This document shows, piece by piece, positions 35,206-50,212 of a DNA stretch of 64,000 nt. Both the position numbers and the translations under genes were made by a program. Where the stretch lies: the NCBI RefSeq assembly GCF_030272615.1, contig NC_081408.1, forward strand, positions 611,263,673 through 611,327,672, written 5' to 3'. Every line of letters begins with the position of its first letter. Positions within the stretch are counted from its first letter, which is position 1. The DNA is from Cryptomeria japonica (lineage: Eukaryota > Streptophyta > Pinopsida > Cupressales > Cupressaceae). Under the pieces are notes generated by a model, which saw only the letters and a list, made by a program, of their open reading frames with translations, was not told the DNA's origin and searched no databases.

Positions 35206-35272
35206 AGATGAAAGTGTTGTTAATCTAAAAAGATATGATAATGTTGTAGAATTCTATTTGTGTTTGTATGTG

Positions 35273-36879
35273 ACTAACAACCACATCAATATGCACATTA
35301 TAGAGTCTCACCCATATCGAGGTTTTGCCAATTTTGTGCTTGATTCGATTCGAATTAATTGAAAAACCAATCCATCGTATAAAATCCAAATTTGTCCATC
35401 ACTAGGGATTCTTGACTAAGAAATTTTTTTAACTCTCATGGAATATTCCACTAAGAAAATACCCCTTGATAAGGATTTGATTTTTACCCATGTCCCCCAA
35501 TTTTCTCAACACCATTTTTTGGTTTTGCCCTAGATGGCCACTCCCCAACCCACTTTATTATCAATGACTCTCTCTCATAACCAAAATAACATGCTTCACC
35601 CTCCCATCCACCCTAAAGACATAAGGTACCCTATTGTGGTAGCACTGTTCACAGTTACAAATGAGTGTCATTAAGGACAGTCAGCAAAACCCTAACATTT
35701 CGGCTTATTCAGAGGTTTTCAAACCTTGACACAAATGTGTAGCACCTTCTCACTCCCTTCTAAACCCTCTATATCCCTCCAAGACCCTTTCTTTACATTC
35801 AACCATTCCAAACCACCTTTTTGTTGTCTCATTCTTACTAAGACTCAGAAAATAGTGATTTCTCCACACCTTTTGCACGTACCTTTCTTGACATAGAGCC
35901 CTACAGAGATTTGGACATCAAGATTTTAGATTTGGTTTCATCCAATTTTTGTAAAGCATTGTCAAAACCCTTCCTAGGGTTAACAATGATCATATTTAAT
36001 GTAATGCGTCATTGGTAGCCATAGGAACCAAAACTGGTGAGAACTTGTAAAATATCATGCCTTTTCATATTTTGGTGTTTGCATGGGCTCACGAGAAATT
36101 TTGGCATGTGCTAATTGAACGCAAGGGACTAATTTTTGAGTCACAGTCTGAAACACGGTGATTTCATGGAGTTGGAAGTGGTGTGAATGCATCAATGGTT
36201 CTTGGGGAGTCTAGTGAAGGGAAAGAGGAATGTGTGAGGGATCCATCGACAAGAAAAAGGGTCACCAAGTTGAAGAACCAATAATTAAGCATAACTTTGG
36301 CTGTCCTAATTTAACAGTGACTATGACGGTCTTAACAAAACCAGTGAGACAACAATTTCTTGTTTGCAAAATAAGGTGTGATGGGAAGTTCAGTGGTTGG
36401 TGTTTTGGGAAGGTTAGTACGTGGACCATATAAAGTCCTAGAAGCCTTTTGGAGGCAATAAGGAGAGGGGAGGAAGGCCATGTTCATGATTGTCCCAAGC
36501 TTACATGATTGGCACAAGAGGACAATAGTGTAATAGTAAGACTTCCTTTGTACTTTGGTTGGTTGGTGGAGTAGAGACCCCTTTTGTGTATGTTGAGAAT
36601 CCTTCTTGGGATGCCTATGAAGTATATGTGTTGGGGTTACTCATTGCATTCTTTGAATGGGGATTGGAAGTCCTAATTGAGCATGCACTAGGGTGAGTGA
36701 CTAGTGGAAGGTCTTATGGTGTTGGAGTGTTAGAGGACATGGAGTTTGGATTCATACATGTTGGAGAGGTCTATGTGAGCATATTCCAATGAGTAAAAGA
36801 GGGATAATAAGCATGAGTGTGGTTTTGGATGTATTGTACTTTGTGAGTATTATCACTACCTCTTATCTTAATCTCAAAT
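35273..36879. other. Non-coding stretch before the gypsy pol
   Basis: No protein domain is recognisable. Composition is more balanced than the flanks, with C-rich patches near 35500-35850. By position it could be the leader or gag part of the following gypsy element, but I cannot show this. Confidence 0.35.
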
Positions 36880-39570
<2,691 letters not shown>

Positions 39571-42500
39571 TCATCTCCCCTTTTCATGTAACTCACATCA
39601 TGGATTGAAATGCACATTTTTTGACTTTGAAACTTTCCTTGATATCACTTTTCATGTAGATCCTTCCCCTTTATCTTCTAAGTGTTGGTGTAAGTCCCCT
39701 AAAGGTCAAAGTATGAAAGCATAGTAAATCTCATGAGTTTGTGTAAGAAATTAGAGTGTCAAAGTTAACCTTCACAAAATGACTCCCTTCTCAATTTTGC
39801 TTCTCTCTCTATCCCCATCAAGGTATTTAACCTTCCCTAACCACACCTCCTAACCATTACTTTCTTTCACTCATCTCTTCATTGGTACTTTAGAGTTGTA
39901 CATGCCATCATCGATCCCTTTTTCCAACCCCTACCTTCAAACCGCATTCCTATCATTGTTTATTACCCCTCTCAACCTACCACCCTTGGCATTATGAATA
40001 CCATTAATGGATAAAATATCAATGTGGCTTCCTATGGGATTCCAAATGGCATTGAAATTCATCCTAGTATACTTGAAATTGAACTACTTGGGTCCATCTA
40101 GTAGGACATGCTAAAGGGAACTAACAAGAATCATTATAATTGGCATGTGTATTATTTAAAAAAAAAAAATTAAATCACCATCAAAATTTTGACATCTACC
40201 AAAATTTACATCGATGACCAAACCGTCGGACAAACAACATCCTAGTCGGTGCATAGTTCCTGATTGGTGTCAGAATTTTGATGCCAATCGATGAAACATC
40301 CAACGAGGATGTTGTATGTTCGACGACATTCTATTGTGGAATGCTCGTCATAATCCTTGTCGATGCAAGTTCCTTATAGGTGTCAGAATTCTGACTTCCA
40401 TCTGACAAGGATGCTCTACACCCGATGTCCTTCTCTCGCCAGATGAGCGGTCATGGCCATCTTCAGAAGAGTCCAGAGTGTCATCAGAATTTCGACGTTA
40501 GCTAACACTGTCGAAATGTCCAACAATGAGTTTTTGACGGGTTCCTTTGTCGAAATGTTACTCCTCTATGATAAGTAAACAAGGAGCTCTTCCCTGCAAA
40601 CGTGTTTCACAATAAACTATCACTTTTCAATCAGATGCAACTAAATTTTAGTATTTTCAAACTTTACCTATGCTCCAATCAAAGTTGGTGATAGAAAGAC
40701 CACTTGGACTAGTTTTTAAGTATCATTCCAAGAGCCTCTGTCTTGAAATCCTTAGCAGTTGGAGCCACAAAAACAACTTAGTTCTTAGGAAGGCCACTCT
40801 CCTTGGGAGGAGCTGGCAAAACACACAAAAATCATAGGAGATGAGCACAATACCCATATAAATTTTTCTCTCAAGTTTATTACACTATGAAATAGTGCAA
40901 GTTATTTGAACTCCTAAACAGTCAACTGAATCTAACTAATAAATCCTCTGATTTCACAAGTAGCACAAAGAAACCCTAGACTAGACCACATTACATGTAT
41001 GTTCACAATGAGATTTTGCCCTGTATATGGTAAGCTATATTGGACAAAAATTTGCAACTTCTTCACAGAAAAAACCATTAAATTTCAACATGGAAGCACT
41101 TCCAGGCAGTGAAAACGCTAAGGCTAACAAAACATGAAACAAATTTTGTAGCAGAAATACCTGGAAACCCGAAGGATAACAACACTTAAGGATGTAATTT
41201 TTGCACCTATTTTTGGTTTTATCTAAGCTTTGTTGCAAAACTATTTCCTAACCACCCTTAGGGATTGACAATCTGGATCTCCCACACTTGATAACAACAT
41301 TAATCCCTTTGTAAAAAATCTTGTTTCAGTCAATAAATATCAAATCTATTTGTAATGTTGTACAATTAATACAATAAATTGCATTCATTTAAGACATTTG
41401 GAATTTAGAGTCTAAAATTTAGTTTTAGGAATAGGAGATTAGCAATATATGTAGAGAATTATATGGTTGACAAGCTTGAAACACTAAAATCCAAGTGTGA
41501 TTTGCCATGTCTAATGTGCAAATCTTTTGCATTATAGACATTAGGACTCAAGAACATAAGATTTATATATTCTCTTGTAGGATAGCATGCCAAAAAATGT
41601 ATACTTCACTTTTAGTATTTCATTTATAAATCTTTCACGAATGAAATTGTAAATTGGTCCTCACTTTAAACTCAGTCATTTGATCTAGAAAGTTTTCAAT
41701 CATTTAGATTTAAAAATTCAAAACTAAAAAGTATGCTTATAAATTTCAGGTGAAAATTTTTAAAGACGAGTGATTTAGTTTGATACAAACAAAAACTTGT
41801 ATGTATTTTAGTCCTCAGCAACATGGTGGGCTACATGGTCACAAGATAGCAGCAATTGGAAATTAAAAACTAGGTATATTCTATTTTCAAAATAAGAAGC
41901 AATTCATTTCTTTTTATGGTTTCAAAATGAGGTCATATGAGCACTATTCAGGTTTAAATGCAAAGCTAAGAAGTAGAGATGATTTTCTTGCTAAATATTT
42001 TAAATCAAGTGTGATTTGGTGTACTCAATAGAAATATTTTTGTGCATTTTCATTTTTAGGAATCCCAAGTTTTAGTTTAGATGCAACACTAAAAGATAGT
42101 AAATAATAATCTATATATATAACTTCTTTAAAAACTACTCCATTATATAGCATACACGTTTAACTAAACATTTCAAATTTGTAATTTAATTTTTTATTTC
42201 TCATTTAAAAATGAGTCATTAAATTGGTTCAATGTTATCTTGTTTAGCTAAACATTTCAAATTTGCAATTTGATTTGGATGCAATACAGCTCTAGAGGCT
42301 AAGAATATAAATTTTATCTTAAATGATTCTAGCAATTGTACAATTCTTGTACAAATTTTGCTATTTTTTTTATAAAACAACAAAGAAGTGTAAAACCTTC
42401 ACATGGTTCATAAATGAACCTCTGAAAGAGTCAACTTGATAGAGATTAAATTTCAAATCTAAGACGGGAAATAGGATTTGTGATTTCCAAGCTAAAAGTT

Positions 42501-42948
42501 CAAAATATGTGAAAAACAAACCATCTAAAATTCTTTTAGAAATGCTCCACTTTATAGTCTGAAAGTGTAGAGTTCAACTAAATACATCAAATTGAAAAGA
42601 TCATTAAATAAACAATAACATATTCAAGCACAAAATGGGGATGACCCCACAATGTAGCAATTAGCTCCGAGCCTCCTACATGGGAGGTTCTACTCAAGGC
42701 CCATATGCATTCATTTGCACATGAATAGGTTAAAGGTAATTTTTCTATTTTTGAACTAGAGTTTGGGTTAAAAATGCACTAGTATAGATGCTTATGACCC
42801 AAAATAAAAGATAATGCCATTATGGGATGTTTTAAATAATTTTTTTTTCATTTGAGGGATCATCTAAAAATATAAATAATTCTATTAGAATCAACTAAAA
42901 TTAATTTGAACTGTAATCTTAATTAACTTTACAACTCATATTCTTTAT
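39571..42948. other. Spacer with degenerate repeats, no gene
   Basis: No coding domain is supported. The part 40190-40570 is a degenerate tandem repeat listed separately. From 41330 on it is AT-rich and unremarkable. Short open frames (for example 41035-41238 minus) lack any recognisable motif. Confidence 0.45.
40236..40560. repeat. Degenerate ~120-bp repeat, about three units
   Basis: Units start near 40236, 40359 and 40458 and share TGTCAGAATTYTGA preceded by a GTCGATGCAAGTTCC-like word and followed by CATCYGACRAGGATG. The block is richer in GC and CpG than its surroundings. I cannot assign it to an element. Confidence 0.45.
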
Positions 42949-43280
42949 AATAATAGTTTTTCAAATGTGACAAAAAGGTATCTTCTTTATAATAATATTT
43001 TTTCAACAAAGGCATCTTCTTAATAATAATTTTTTTAAAATATTGACAAAAGCATCTTCTTTATAAAAAAAAAATCAACAAAAAGCATCTCCTTTGTAAT
43101 AATATTTTTTCCAATGTTGACAAAAGGCATCTTCTTTATAATAATATTTTTTCAAATTTGACAAATGCATCTTATTTATAATAATCTTTTATAAAAGCTG
43201 ACAAAAGCATCTTCTTTACAATAATCTTTTATCTAATGTTGACAAAAGGCATCTTTATAATAAACTTTTTTTAAATGTGT
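42949..43280 (+). repeat. ~40-bp minisatellite, about nine units
   Basis: The unit is roughly TTCTTTATAATAATATTTTT followed by TCAAATGTTGACAAAAGGCA and TC. Units vary in length between 32 and 44 bp and are imperfect. The same unit in opposite orientation occurs at 46085-46285. Confidence 0.8.
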
Positions 43281-44967
43281 TTGATTAAGGATAAAACAAG
43301 TTTTGAGGGGGAACTGAAACCACTTACAACAACTTTTGAAGGGACCTGACCCCATAGATTTTACTAGGATTTGGAACCCACAGATCAATGCTGCCAAGAG
43401 ATACAATCATAGAAAATCAACAGCCCAACCACAAACATAACAGAAAAGAACCAGTTGAAGAAGGTCAAAACCTTACACCTTCAAAGCCAAAAGAAGATTA
43501 AGAAAGATAGTCCAAGGGTTTTTATCAAGACTCCCTTAACCTTCAACATATAGTAGGGGGTTTTCAGTTGGCCATAACCTGAATCTTTGCACAAAAAGAT
43601 CCCAAAACCAAAACAACAAAATTTATGAATAAAATCACTAAGGGATAATCTAGAATCAAGGGGGTTTGGAAGTCTCCCCAAGCCTTCAAGTTGGGTAAAA
43701 TGGCTCCCAAAACCATCTTGAAAATGGGGTTTAGTAGGCTCCAACAACCCGAACCATAGGTGTTTGAAAGGTTCATATAACCTTGAGCTTGAGAGTGAGC
43801 TGGACAGAGCACAAAAAACATTCCAAACTCACCACCTCAATAGGTGAAAATGAAGACGAACCATTAAAGCCACTAGCCACTAAACTCACACAACCATGAA
43901 AGAGGGAATCATCTATCTCCCATCTAAAGAGGCCAACAAAGAAAAGACAACTAAAAGTCGGCTCTTGATCAACAAAGCATTTTTCCGCCTCCATAGGAAA
44001 AGGACCCACCTCAATAGGGATTGAAGAGAAGAAAAACACTAGGTGAGCCATCCTAGTACCGATCAACCCCACAAGAAGCAAATAAAGAAAAACAACACAA
44101 TGCCAAAAACTACAGCTACTGGGTTTTTAAAAGGCTTCCAAAACCTTCAAGAGAAGCTGAGAATCACAATAGTCAAAGACCAAATAAATAACCTTTACCC
44201 AAGAATTGAACTCTATAGGATAAGAGTAGTAAAGATCAATCAATCTAGTGAACAGAACATAACACAAACCATCCTCAGAAAATAGGGCATCAAGAGCCCT
44301 CAGGAAACTCCATTGATAATAGTCGACCGACCACACTTTCCCACAATAGAAAAATCCATTGACCTCTATAGAATAAGGAAGGAAGGAGTGAAGAAGGAAG
44401 GAAAGACGGACCCAGATCAAGAGCAACAACAAGCTCTCAAAAATAAACCAAGAAAACAAGAGAGCCAAGAAGAGACAAATCCCTAAAGAAGCCCGAGAGG
44501 AACCACTGGCAAATAGCCCAAAACAACAAGCCCCCACCGAAGCACCAAAACCTCTAAGATTTAAAGGGAAGAGGGCAAGGCGGAGAATAAAAACCCCAAA
44601 CTGCCCCCCAAACCAGAAGCCATCAAAAGAAATCCATCTAAAAGAGAAGAGCACGATCAAACAAGCCCTCCTACCTAAGAGAAGAGAAATTCAAAACTAG
44701 AAAACTAGGTATCCATCCTTGATGGTAGAACATGACGTAGAAAGATGTGGCCAGACAGAGAAGACACACAAGTCATCATCCTCTCCAGTGAAAACCATAC
44801 CCAAGAAAATTCATGACCGATCCAGAAGGATGGAGCAAAGAAAAAAGGCCTAGAAAAGGCCCTTCTTCCCATCATCAGCATTGTCATCCTCTCCATCTCT
44901 AGAGCCTTCGACCATAGAAACCCTAAATCTCTTGTTCTCTCCTCGCATGTGCTCCATGGAGCTGTAA
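43281..44967 (-). other. Unidentified block with several minus-strand open frames
   Basis: The minus strand is open in staggered frames at 44705-44995, 44127-44660 (177 codons), 43773-44081, 43564-43821 and 43481-43747. The 177-codon frame is rich in Leu, Phe, Ser and Gly. A start at 44954 gives M-E-H-M-R-G-E-N-K-R-F-R-V-S-M-V-E-G. No domain is recognisable. The plus strand is purine-rich, which by itself favours open frames on the other strand. It could be the non-coding or 5' part of a mobile element, because it lies between inverted minisatellite arrays. Confidence 0.3.
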
Positions 44968-45068
44968 TTAAGAATAGTTGGTAGCTCAACACCATAGTAG
45001 TTAAGAAATTTTATAAATGCAATATATAAAATGTTTGGACACATAATATAATTTTTATAAATGAATTA
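44968..45068 (+). repeat. ~100-bp direct repeat, copy 1
   Basis: TTAAGAATAGTTG, then TAGTTAAGAAATTTTATAAA, TGCAATATA and GGACACATAATATAATTTTT form a block. It recurs, about three-quarters similar by eye, at 46271-46380 in the same orientation, 1.3 kb away. The pair brackets the 143-bp repeat and the inverted minisatellite. Confidence 0.55.
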
Positions 45069-45164
45069 TTTATTAAACAAGTGGTGTCATTTTTTTTATG
45101 GAGTTCCATACCTGCAAGCATGAAAACCAAGCAAGGGCATGAAGCCCGTGACTTGCCAACCCAA

Positions 45165-45740
45165 TGAGGGCCTTCACAAAGTATTTTTTGCCACCCGATA
45201 TGGGGGCATGAGCTAATAGATTGAACCTCTTTAGCTAAGAGCCAAGGATTGAGAGGTATCCATTCCACCAAATTCACCAAGGGCATGATCCCGACCTCAT
45301 CCCTTATGATGGGTCTTCACAAATTATTTTTTGCCACCCGATACAAGGGCACGAGCCAATAGGATCAACCTCTTTGGCTAAGAGCCAAGGACTAAGGGGT
45401 ATCCATTCGACAAAATTCGTCCAAGTCACGATCCCGACCTCATCCCTTATGATGGGCCTTCACAAAGTATTTTTTGCCACCCGATATGGGGGCATGAGCT
45501 AATAGGCTGAACCTCTTTTGCTAAGAGCCAAGGACTGAGGAGTATCCATTCCACCAAATTTGCCCAAGGCACGATCCTAACCTCGTCCCTTATGATGGGC
45601 CTTAACAAAGTATTTTTCGCTACCCGATACGAGGGTACGAGCCAATACGTTGACCCTCTTTGTCTAAGAGCCAAGGTCTGAGGGGTATCCATTTCGCCAA
45701 ATTATCCTAGGGCACAATCCCAACCTCATCACTTATGATG
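45165..45740. repeat. 143-bp tandem repeat, four units
   Basis: CTTCACAAAGTATTTTTTGC (or variant) starts at 45172, 45315, 45456 and 45601, giving periods of 143, 141 and 145 bp. Each unit contains GCCACCCGATA, TAAGAGCCAAGGAYT and GGTATCCATTC, and ends with a CCTYATCCCTTATGATGGG word. GC content is higher than in the flanks. Open frames on the minus strand (for example 45447-45692) follow the repeat and are not credible genes. Confidence 0.85.
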
Positions 45741-46084
45741 TCGAAGCCTTGCACTCAACAAGACTTGATCCCTAGTGGGCTCATTTGGAGCCATTCAACT
45801 TCACCAACAGACCAAGGGCCCATTGACTATGGTGTTATTTAAAAATGAAAGGTTAATGAGAATGACATCAATAGTAATAAATTTCTTCTACGTATAATAA
45901 TTTGTAATTTTTTTTTGGAAAATTGAACTTTTCATCCACACAAATCAATAAGAATACAATAAAATGACTTTTTTAATCATATAAAATAAAAATTGCATTT
46001 AAACTACAATTTTTTTTAATTCTTTGCAATCATTGGTTAAACTAATTGATTTTTTTTTCAATGAATGTAATAGTATCTTGCCTT

Positions 46085-46285
46085 TGGCACAACTAAAAAG
46101 ATTATTATAAAGAAATGTCTTTTGTCAACATTGAAAAAAAATATTATTATAAAGAAGATTCCTTTTGTTGAAAAAAATATAATAAAGAAGAAACATTTTA
46201 AAAAGATTATTATAGAAAAGATGCTTTGTTGAAAAAACATTATTATAGAAAAGATGCTTTTGTGAACATTTGAAAAAAGTTAAGA
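46085..46285 (-). repeat. Inverted copy of the ~40-bp minisatellite, about five units
   Basis: Read on the minus strand the unit is GTTGACAAAAGACATTTCTT followed by TATAATAATCTTTT, the same unit as at 42949-43280. The two arrays face each other across about 2.8 kb. Confidence 0.75.
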
Positions 46286-46380
46286 ATAGTTGACAACAAC
46301 AAAGTAGCAGTTAAGAAATTTAGTAAATGCAATATAAAAAATGTATAATTGAGTAGGACACATAAAATAATTTTAATAAA
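46271..46380 (+). repeat. ~100-bp direct repeat, copy 2
   Basis: This is the second copy of the block at 44968-45068 (TTAAGAATAGTTGACAAC, then CAGTTAAGAAATTTAGTAAA, then AGGACACATAAAATAATTTT). It ends just before the copia LTR. Confidence 0.55.
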
Positions 46381-46393
46381 TGATTGTGTAGCA

Positions 46394-47047
46394 TGTTAGA
46401 TATGGAGGATATAAATTTTTATAACATATCTCTATGAAAATTCTATTGCAGTTATTGATTATTAATCTCCTATCTCATAAAGATTATTTAACTGTGAAAT
46501 AATGAAAAATAACACAGCTGCAACTTCACAAATAAAAACATGTGGAAAGAAATATGCAACACAGTGACACAATATTTCTAGAAAATTATCCTTGGAGAAA
46601 CCCCAAAGGGAAAACCAGTACTGCAGATGAGGAATATTTATTAACTACAACAAATCAAAGATACAAATAATGCTTTCCTCTTACTAGCAGAGCTTTGATG
46701 ACCTCCCAATTTCTCCTCTTGAGATTCCACCCCGCTACTATCCCAACGCTATCACTGCGCCCTTGCTAACACTGCAAGTTTCTCCATAAACTTCATATAC
46801 TCCAAATGACCCTTGACCCCTTTTATACTACTCTTGTTGGAAAACCAATGACCGAGATTAATTCTCAATCAACGACTGAGATTAATAACAACTAAACAAC
46901 CTTAACAAAATTGGTTGCTAGAAGTTTCTAAAAGAGATCAAATAATTAACAAATAATTGTCCCTATCTAAAAAAATTTGTTTAGAAAACAATTATTTACT
47001 AATTATTACTTATCGAGAACCTGTTGTCCTAGCTAACCAAACTAACA
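46394..47047 (-). mobile_element. 3' LTR of a minus-strand Ty1-copia element, 654 bp
   Basis: In element orientation the LTR starts TGTTAGTTTGGTTAGC at 47047, directly after the purine tract AAGAGGGAG (47048-47056), and ends ...CTAACA at 46394. It contains the G-rich word pair typical of copia R/U5 (GGTTTTCCCTTTGGGGTTTC on the minus strand near 46590). I found no clear target duplication. A shorter related LTR end occurs near 49370. Confidence 0.65.
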
Positions 47048-47074
47048 CTCCCTCTTAGTGAGGAAGTTGTTCTG

Positions 47075-48745
47075 CACTACACCCAACTTCTCTTTGAAGA
47101 AGATGAATTTCACCTTCCCCAATGCCTTTGTCAGAATGTCTGGTACCTGCTAATCTATATGTGTAAACTGTAGCTGAACAATCCCTCGTTGTACACAATC
47201 TCTGATGAAGTGATACCTGATGTCTATATGTTTCGACCTATCATGAAACACCGGATTCTTAGTCAACTTGATGCAACTCTGATTTTCGCAGTGTATCACT
47301 GTAGTCTCCACCTTCTGACCAAACAAGGCTACTAGTAACTTCCGAAGCCATATAGCTTCACATGTCACCATGCTAGCTGCTATGTATTCCGACTCTGCAG
47401 AACTCAGAGCCATAGACTTCTTCTTCCTACTGAACCAAGAGACAACTCCTAATCCCAGATTGAAACAACACCCTGAAGTGCTTCTCTTGGTTGTTGTACT
47501 ACCTGCCCAATCTACGTCAGTATAGCCCATCAACCTGATTCCTTCACCTTGAGCATACCTAATCCCATACTCGATTCTACCTCACAAATAATGCATCACA
47601 TGCTTTGTCGCTGTCCAATGTACTCCCTTTGGCTCAACCATGAACAGACTAAGAGAGTTTACTGCAAATGCTATATCTGGCCTGGTGTTGACCAAATACA
47701 TGAGAGAACCAATCAACTGCCTGTATAAGGTGGGATCTACATCCTTCTCCTTGGATGTGTCTACCTTCCTCCAATTCATGATCATAGGTGTAGACATGGA
47801 TTTGCAATCCTCCATCCTGAACCTTTTCAAGATTTCTATGCAATATTTCCCTTGTCCAAGGAAAATTTCTCCATCTATCTGCCACACCTCCATGCCTAGA
47901 AAGTAGTGCATAAGTTCTAGATCCTTCATCTCGAACTTTGCTGCAAGATCCCTCTTGCACTCTTCTATGAGCCCCAGTGAACCTGTTAGAAAAAATTCAT
48001 CCACATATAGGACAAGAATGAGAATCTCACCTCCAACCACCAAGTAGTAGAGGTTAGCATCTGCCTCACTCTTCACAAAGCCCATTTCCTGCAAGTAACT
48101 ATCAATGCGATCATACCATGCTCTAGGAGCCTGCTTGAGTCTGTACAAATCTCTCTTCAATCTACACACATGGGTCTTTTTGCTATGTGCTACAAAGCTT
48201 TCTAGTTGTTCTATGTTTACCTCCTCTTTCAACCTGCCATTTAGGAATGTTGTCTTGACATCCATTTGATGGATTTGCCATCCCATCTGTGCTGAAACTG
48301 AGATTACAGCTCGTATAGAAGTATACCTAGCCATTGGAGAAAATGTCTCCTCATAGTCTATTCCCTCCTTCTGAGAGAACCCCTTTTCCATGAACCTTGC
48401 CTTGTATTTCTCGATGTAACCATCTATACCACAACCCTATCTGTTGGTCTAGGAACTACCTCCCACACATCATTCCGCATTATTGAGGTATATTCCTCAA
48501 CCATTGCATCTTGCCACACCTGATGTTGTGCAGCCTCCTGATAGCTAGAAGGTTCGCTATCTACCAACTGACTGACTAATGCAGCATAGTCATCATATGT
48601 CGCTGGTTGTCTTCGTTGTCTACTACTCCTCCTAGGAGTACCCACTAACTCTTGAGTATTCTTTTGTGTCTGTTGAACCTCATGGTTCCTACTCCCAACT
48701 ATAGAGGATGAAATAGCAACCTCCATGTCTTCTTGATGCATCCCT
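47075..48745 (-). pseudogene. Ty1-copia pol remnant (linker, RT, RNase H)
   Basis: From right to left, the linker after integrase has P-R-R-S-S-R-Q-R-R-Q-P-A-T-Y and N-D-V-W-E-V-V-P-R-P. RT has G-I-D-Y-E-E-T-F-S-P-M-A-R, Q-M-D-V-K-T-T-F-L-N-G and L-K-Q-A-P-R-A-W-Y. The active site is Y-V-D-E (near 48010), where the family has YVDD, so a catalytic Asp is changed. RNase H shows D-V-D-W-A-G-S-T, S-S-A-E-S-E-Y-I-A-A and H-D-R-S-K-H-I-D-I-R-Y-H. Breaks are a small deletion with frameshift near 48420, a TGA at 47579-47581 (probably from CGA) and a TAG near 47150. Gag, protease and integrase are missing, so it is an internally deleted, dead copy. Confidence 0.88.
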
Positions 48746-50153
48746 TCCTACACCTGCTGCTACATACTCTGTGAACTCTCACCACCTGAGCCTATACTGG
48801 AACTAGTGACTATACTCGAGCTTTGCTGCCCTTGACTCAGTTGCCCTATTCTAATCTCAATTTTTTTGTAGTCTCCATTCTCTTGTGGTGTCTTTCTTGT
48901 CTCTCCATAATCTTTTTCTATCTTCTTTCCTCTCTGCTTGGGCTTGCCTTTGTCACTTCTTTTCCAAATTCAAATTCCTTCTTGGGGAAAATAGAGAACT
49001 AGATCCAAACATAAATAACACATTAGATTGAGATCAAAAAGAAATTGTATTGATTGTATTCAGTAGTATCTTGATGTCTTCATTGAATCTCACTGATAAA
49101 GATCCCCTTCAATAAATTTGCAACAATTTCTGATATTGGTCATCACATCATTGCTTAATAAGAACAATGAGTACAATATAAGGAAGTCTATTTCTTAGCT
49201 ATAAATATACCATCCAATAAACTTTCCTTCTATAATTGTCCATGCTAAAGAAACATACAGTTGCAAGATCACCAATTCAAAAGTAAGTAGCTCTTATAGA
49301 ACCAAGAAATACCAAATAAATTCTTCAACAGTAATTATGCAAAGAAACACTATAATATGAAGAAGATACATGATATGGAGGATATAAAATTGTATAACAT
49401 AACTCTAGATCGAAAATCGATGAAATCATTCCAAAGATTCGAATAACTATATTATATGTCAATTTAGACAGAGTTCTGTTTCGTGCAGAGAAACCCTTTG
49501 GAGAATTTTTCCCCCTCACGTAAATGATGAGAAGCCTAAATAATAAGTGAATCACTGTACTTCTGGATAAATGTATTTGATATTGATCTTTTCAATTTGC
49601 TCATGGTTGAACCTTTAAAAACTGATGTGATTTTGGATTGCATGTTAATTCTTTTGTTTCACATTGAATATTGGGATTGGCTAGTAAACTTTTATAACAA
49701 TCAACATATTCTATTAATCTGCGAATATTGTTAAAGCCTTCCCGTGACCAGTGTGAGATGTGTGGCGTCATGAAAGGCTGCGGAGATTACGATTTATGGT
49801 GGTATTTATTATTTCAATCGGCTTTGTCTTCGATATTAAAATTGTGATGATTCCTTCACTACTGTAGCAATAAAAAGTTTTTTAAAACAAATTGTATAAT
49901 ATTTGAAACTCTGATAAATCAATCACTCCCATCCAAAAAGTTTTGACCAATCAAAATATTTTATCCAATTGAATTGTCAAAAATTAGTTTTTATAATTTG
50001 ATTTTTTTAAGAATTACATATAAACTTGACCCTTATTATTAAAAAGATTTAACAAATTTTTTAATAATTAATTAAACCATACATTATACATTTAGCATTG
50101 GATTCCTAATTAAATTTTTAATAATTAATTATTACCCATTTTTTTGAGGCACT
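48746..50153. other. Spacer with a possible second copia LTR remnant
   Basis: ATATGGAGGATATAAAATTG at 49375 resembles the end of the 46394 LTR, and a CAGAGAAACCCTTTGGAGAA word lies near 49487. A decayed or related 5' LTR may therefore start here. No primer site is certain. The rest is AT-rich, and I see no gene. Confidence 0.35.
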
Positions 50154-50212
50154 GGCTAAGCAGCAATCTAAACCGCACCTGCTTAGCATGCCCTTAGCCT
50201 AGTCCTTCCCCC

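Larger units (their letters stand above)
31340..35272. repeat. 2.33-kb tandem duplication containing LTR and RNase H pieces
   Basis: GGTTCGTGACAATGGATGCT is at 31845 and again at 34174, and both copies continue in parallel with few differences. Copy 1 ends at 33289 and copy 2 near 35272, with the same TTTGTGTTTGTATG. Copy 2 lacks about 345 bp (equivalent to 32905-33247), with AAAAAGA at both deletion points. The segment 33290-34184 between the copies is a partial LTR of the 22-32 kb family, so the duplication includes the LTR edge and its flank. Confidence 0.75.

Noticed and set aside
45447-45692. Minus-strand frame across the 143-bp repeat
   Set aside because: The reading repeats itself with the tandem unit and changes frame from unit to unit, so it is repeat-driven.
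49735-49855. Small cysteine-containing frame (C-E-M-C-G-V-M-K-G-C-G)
   Set aside because: It is only about 40 codons with no neighbours or splice sites I can support.
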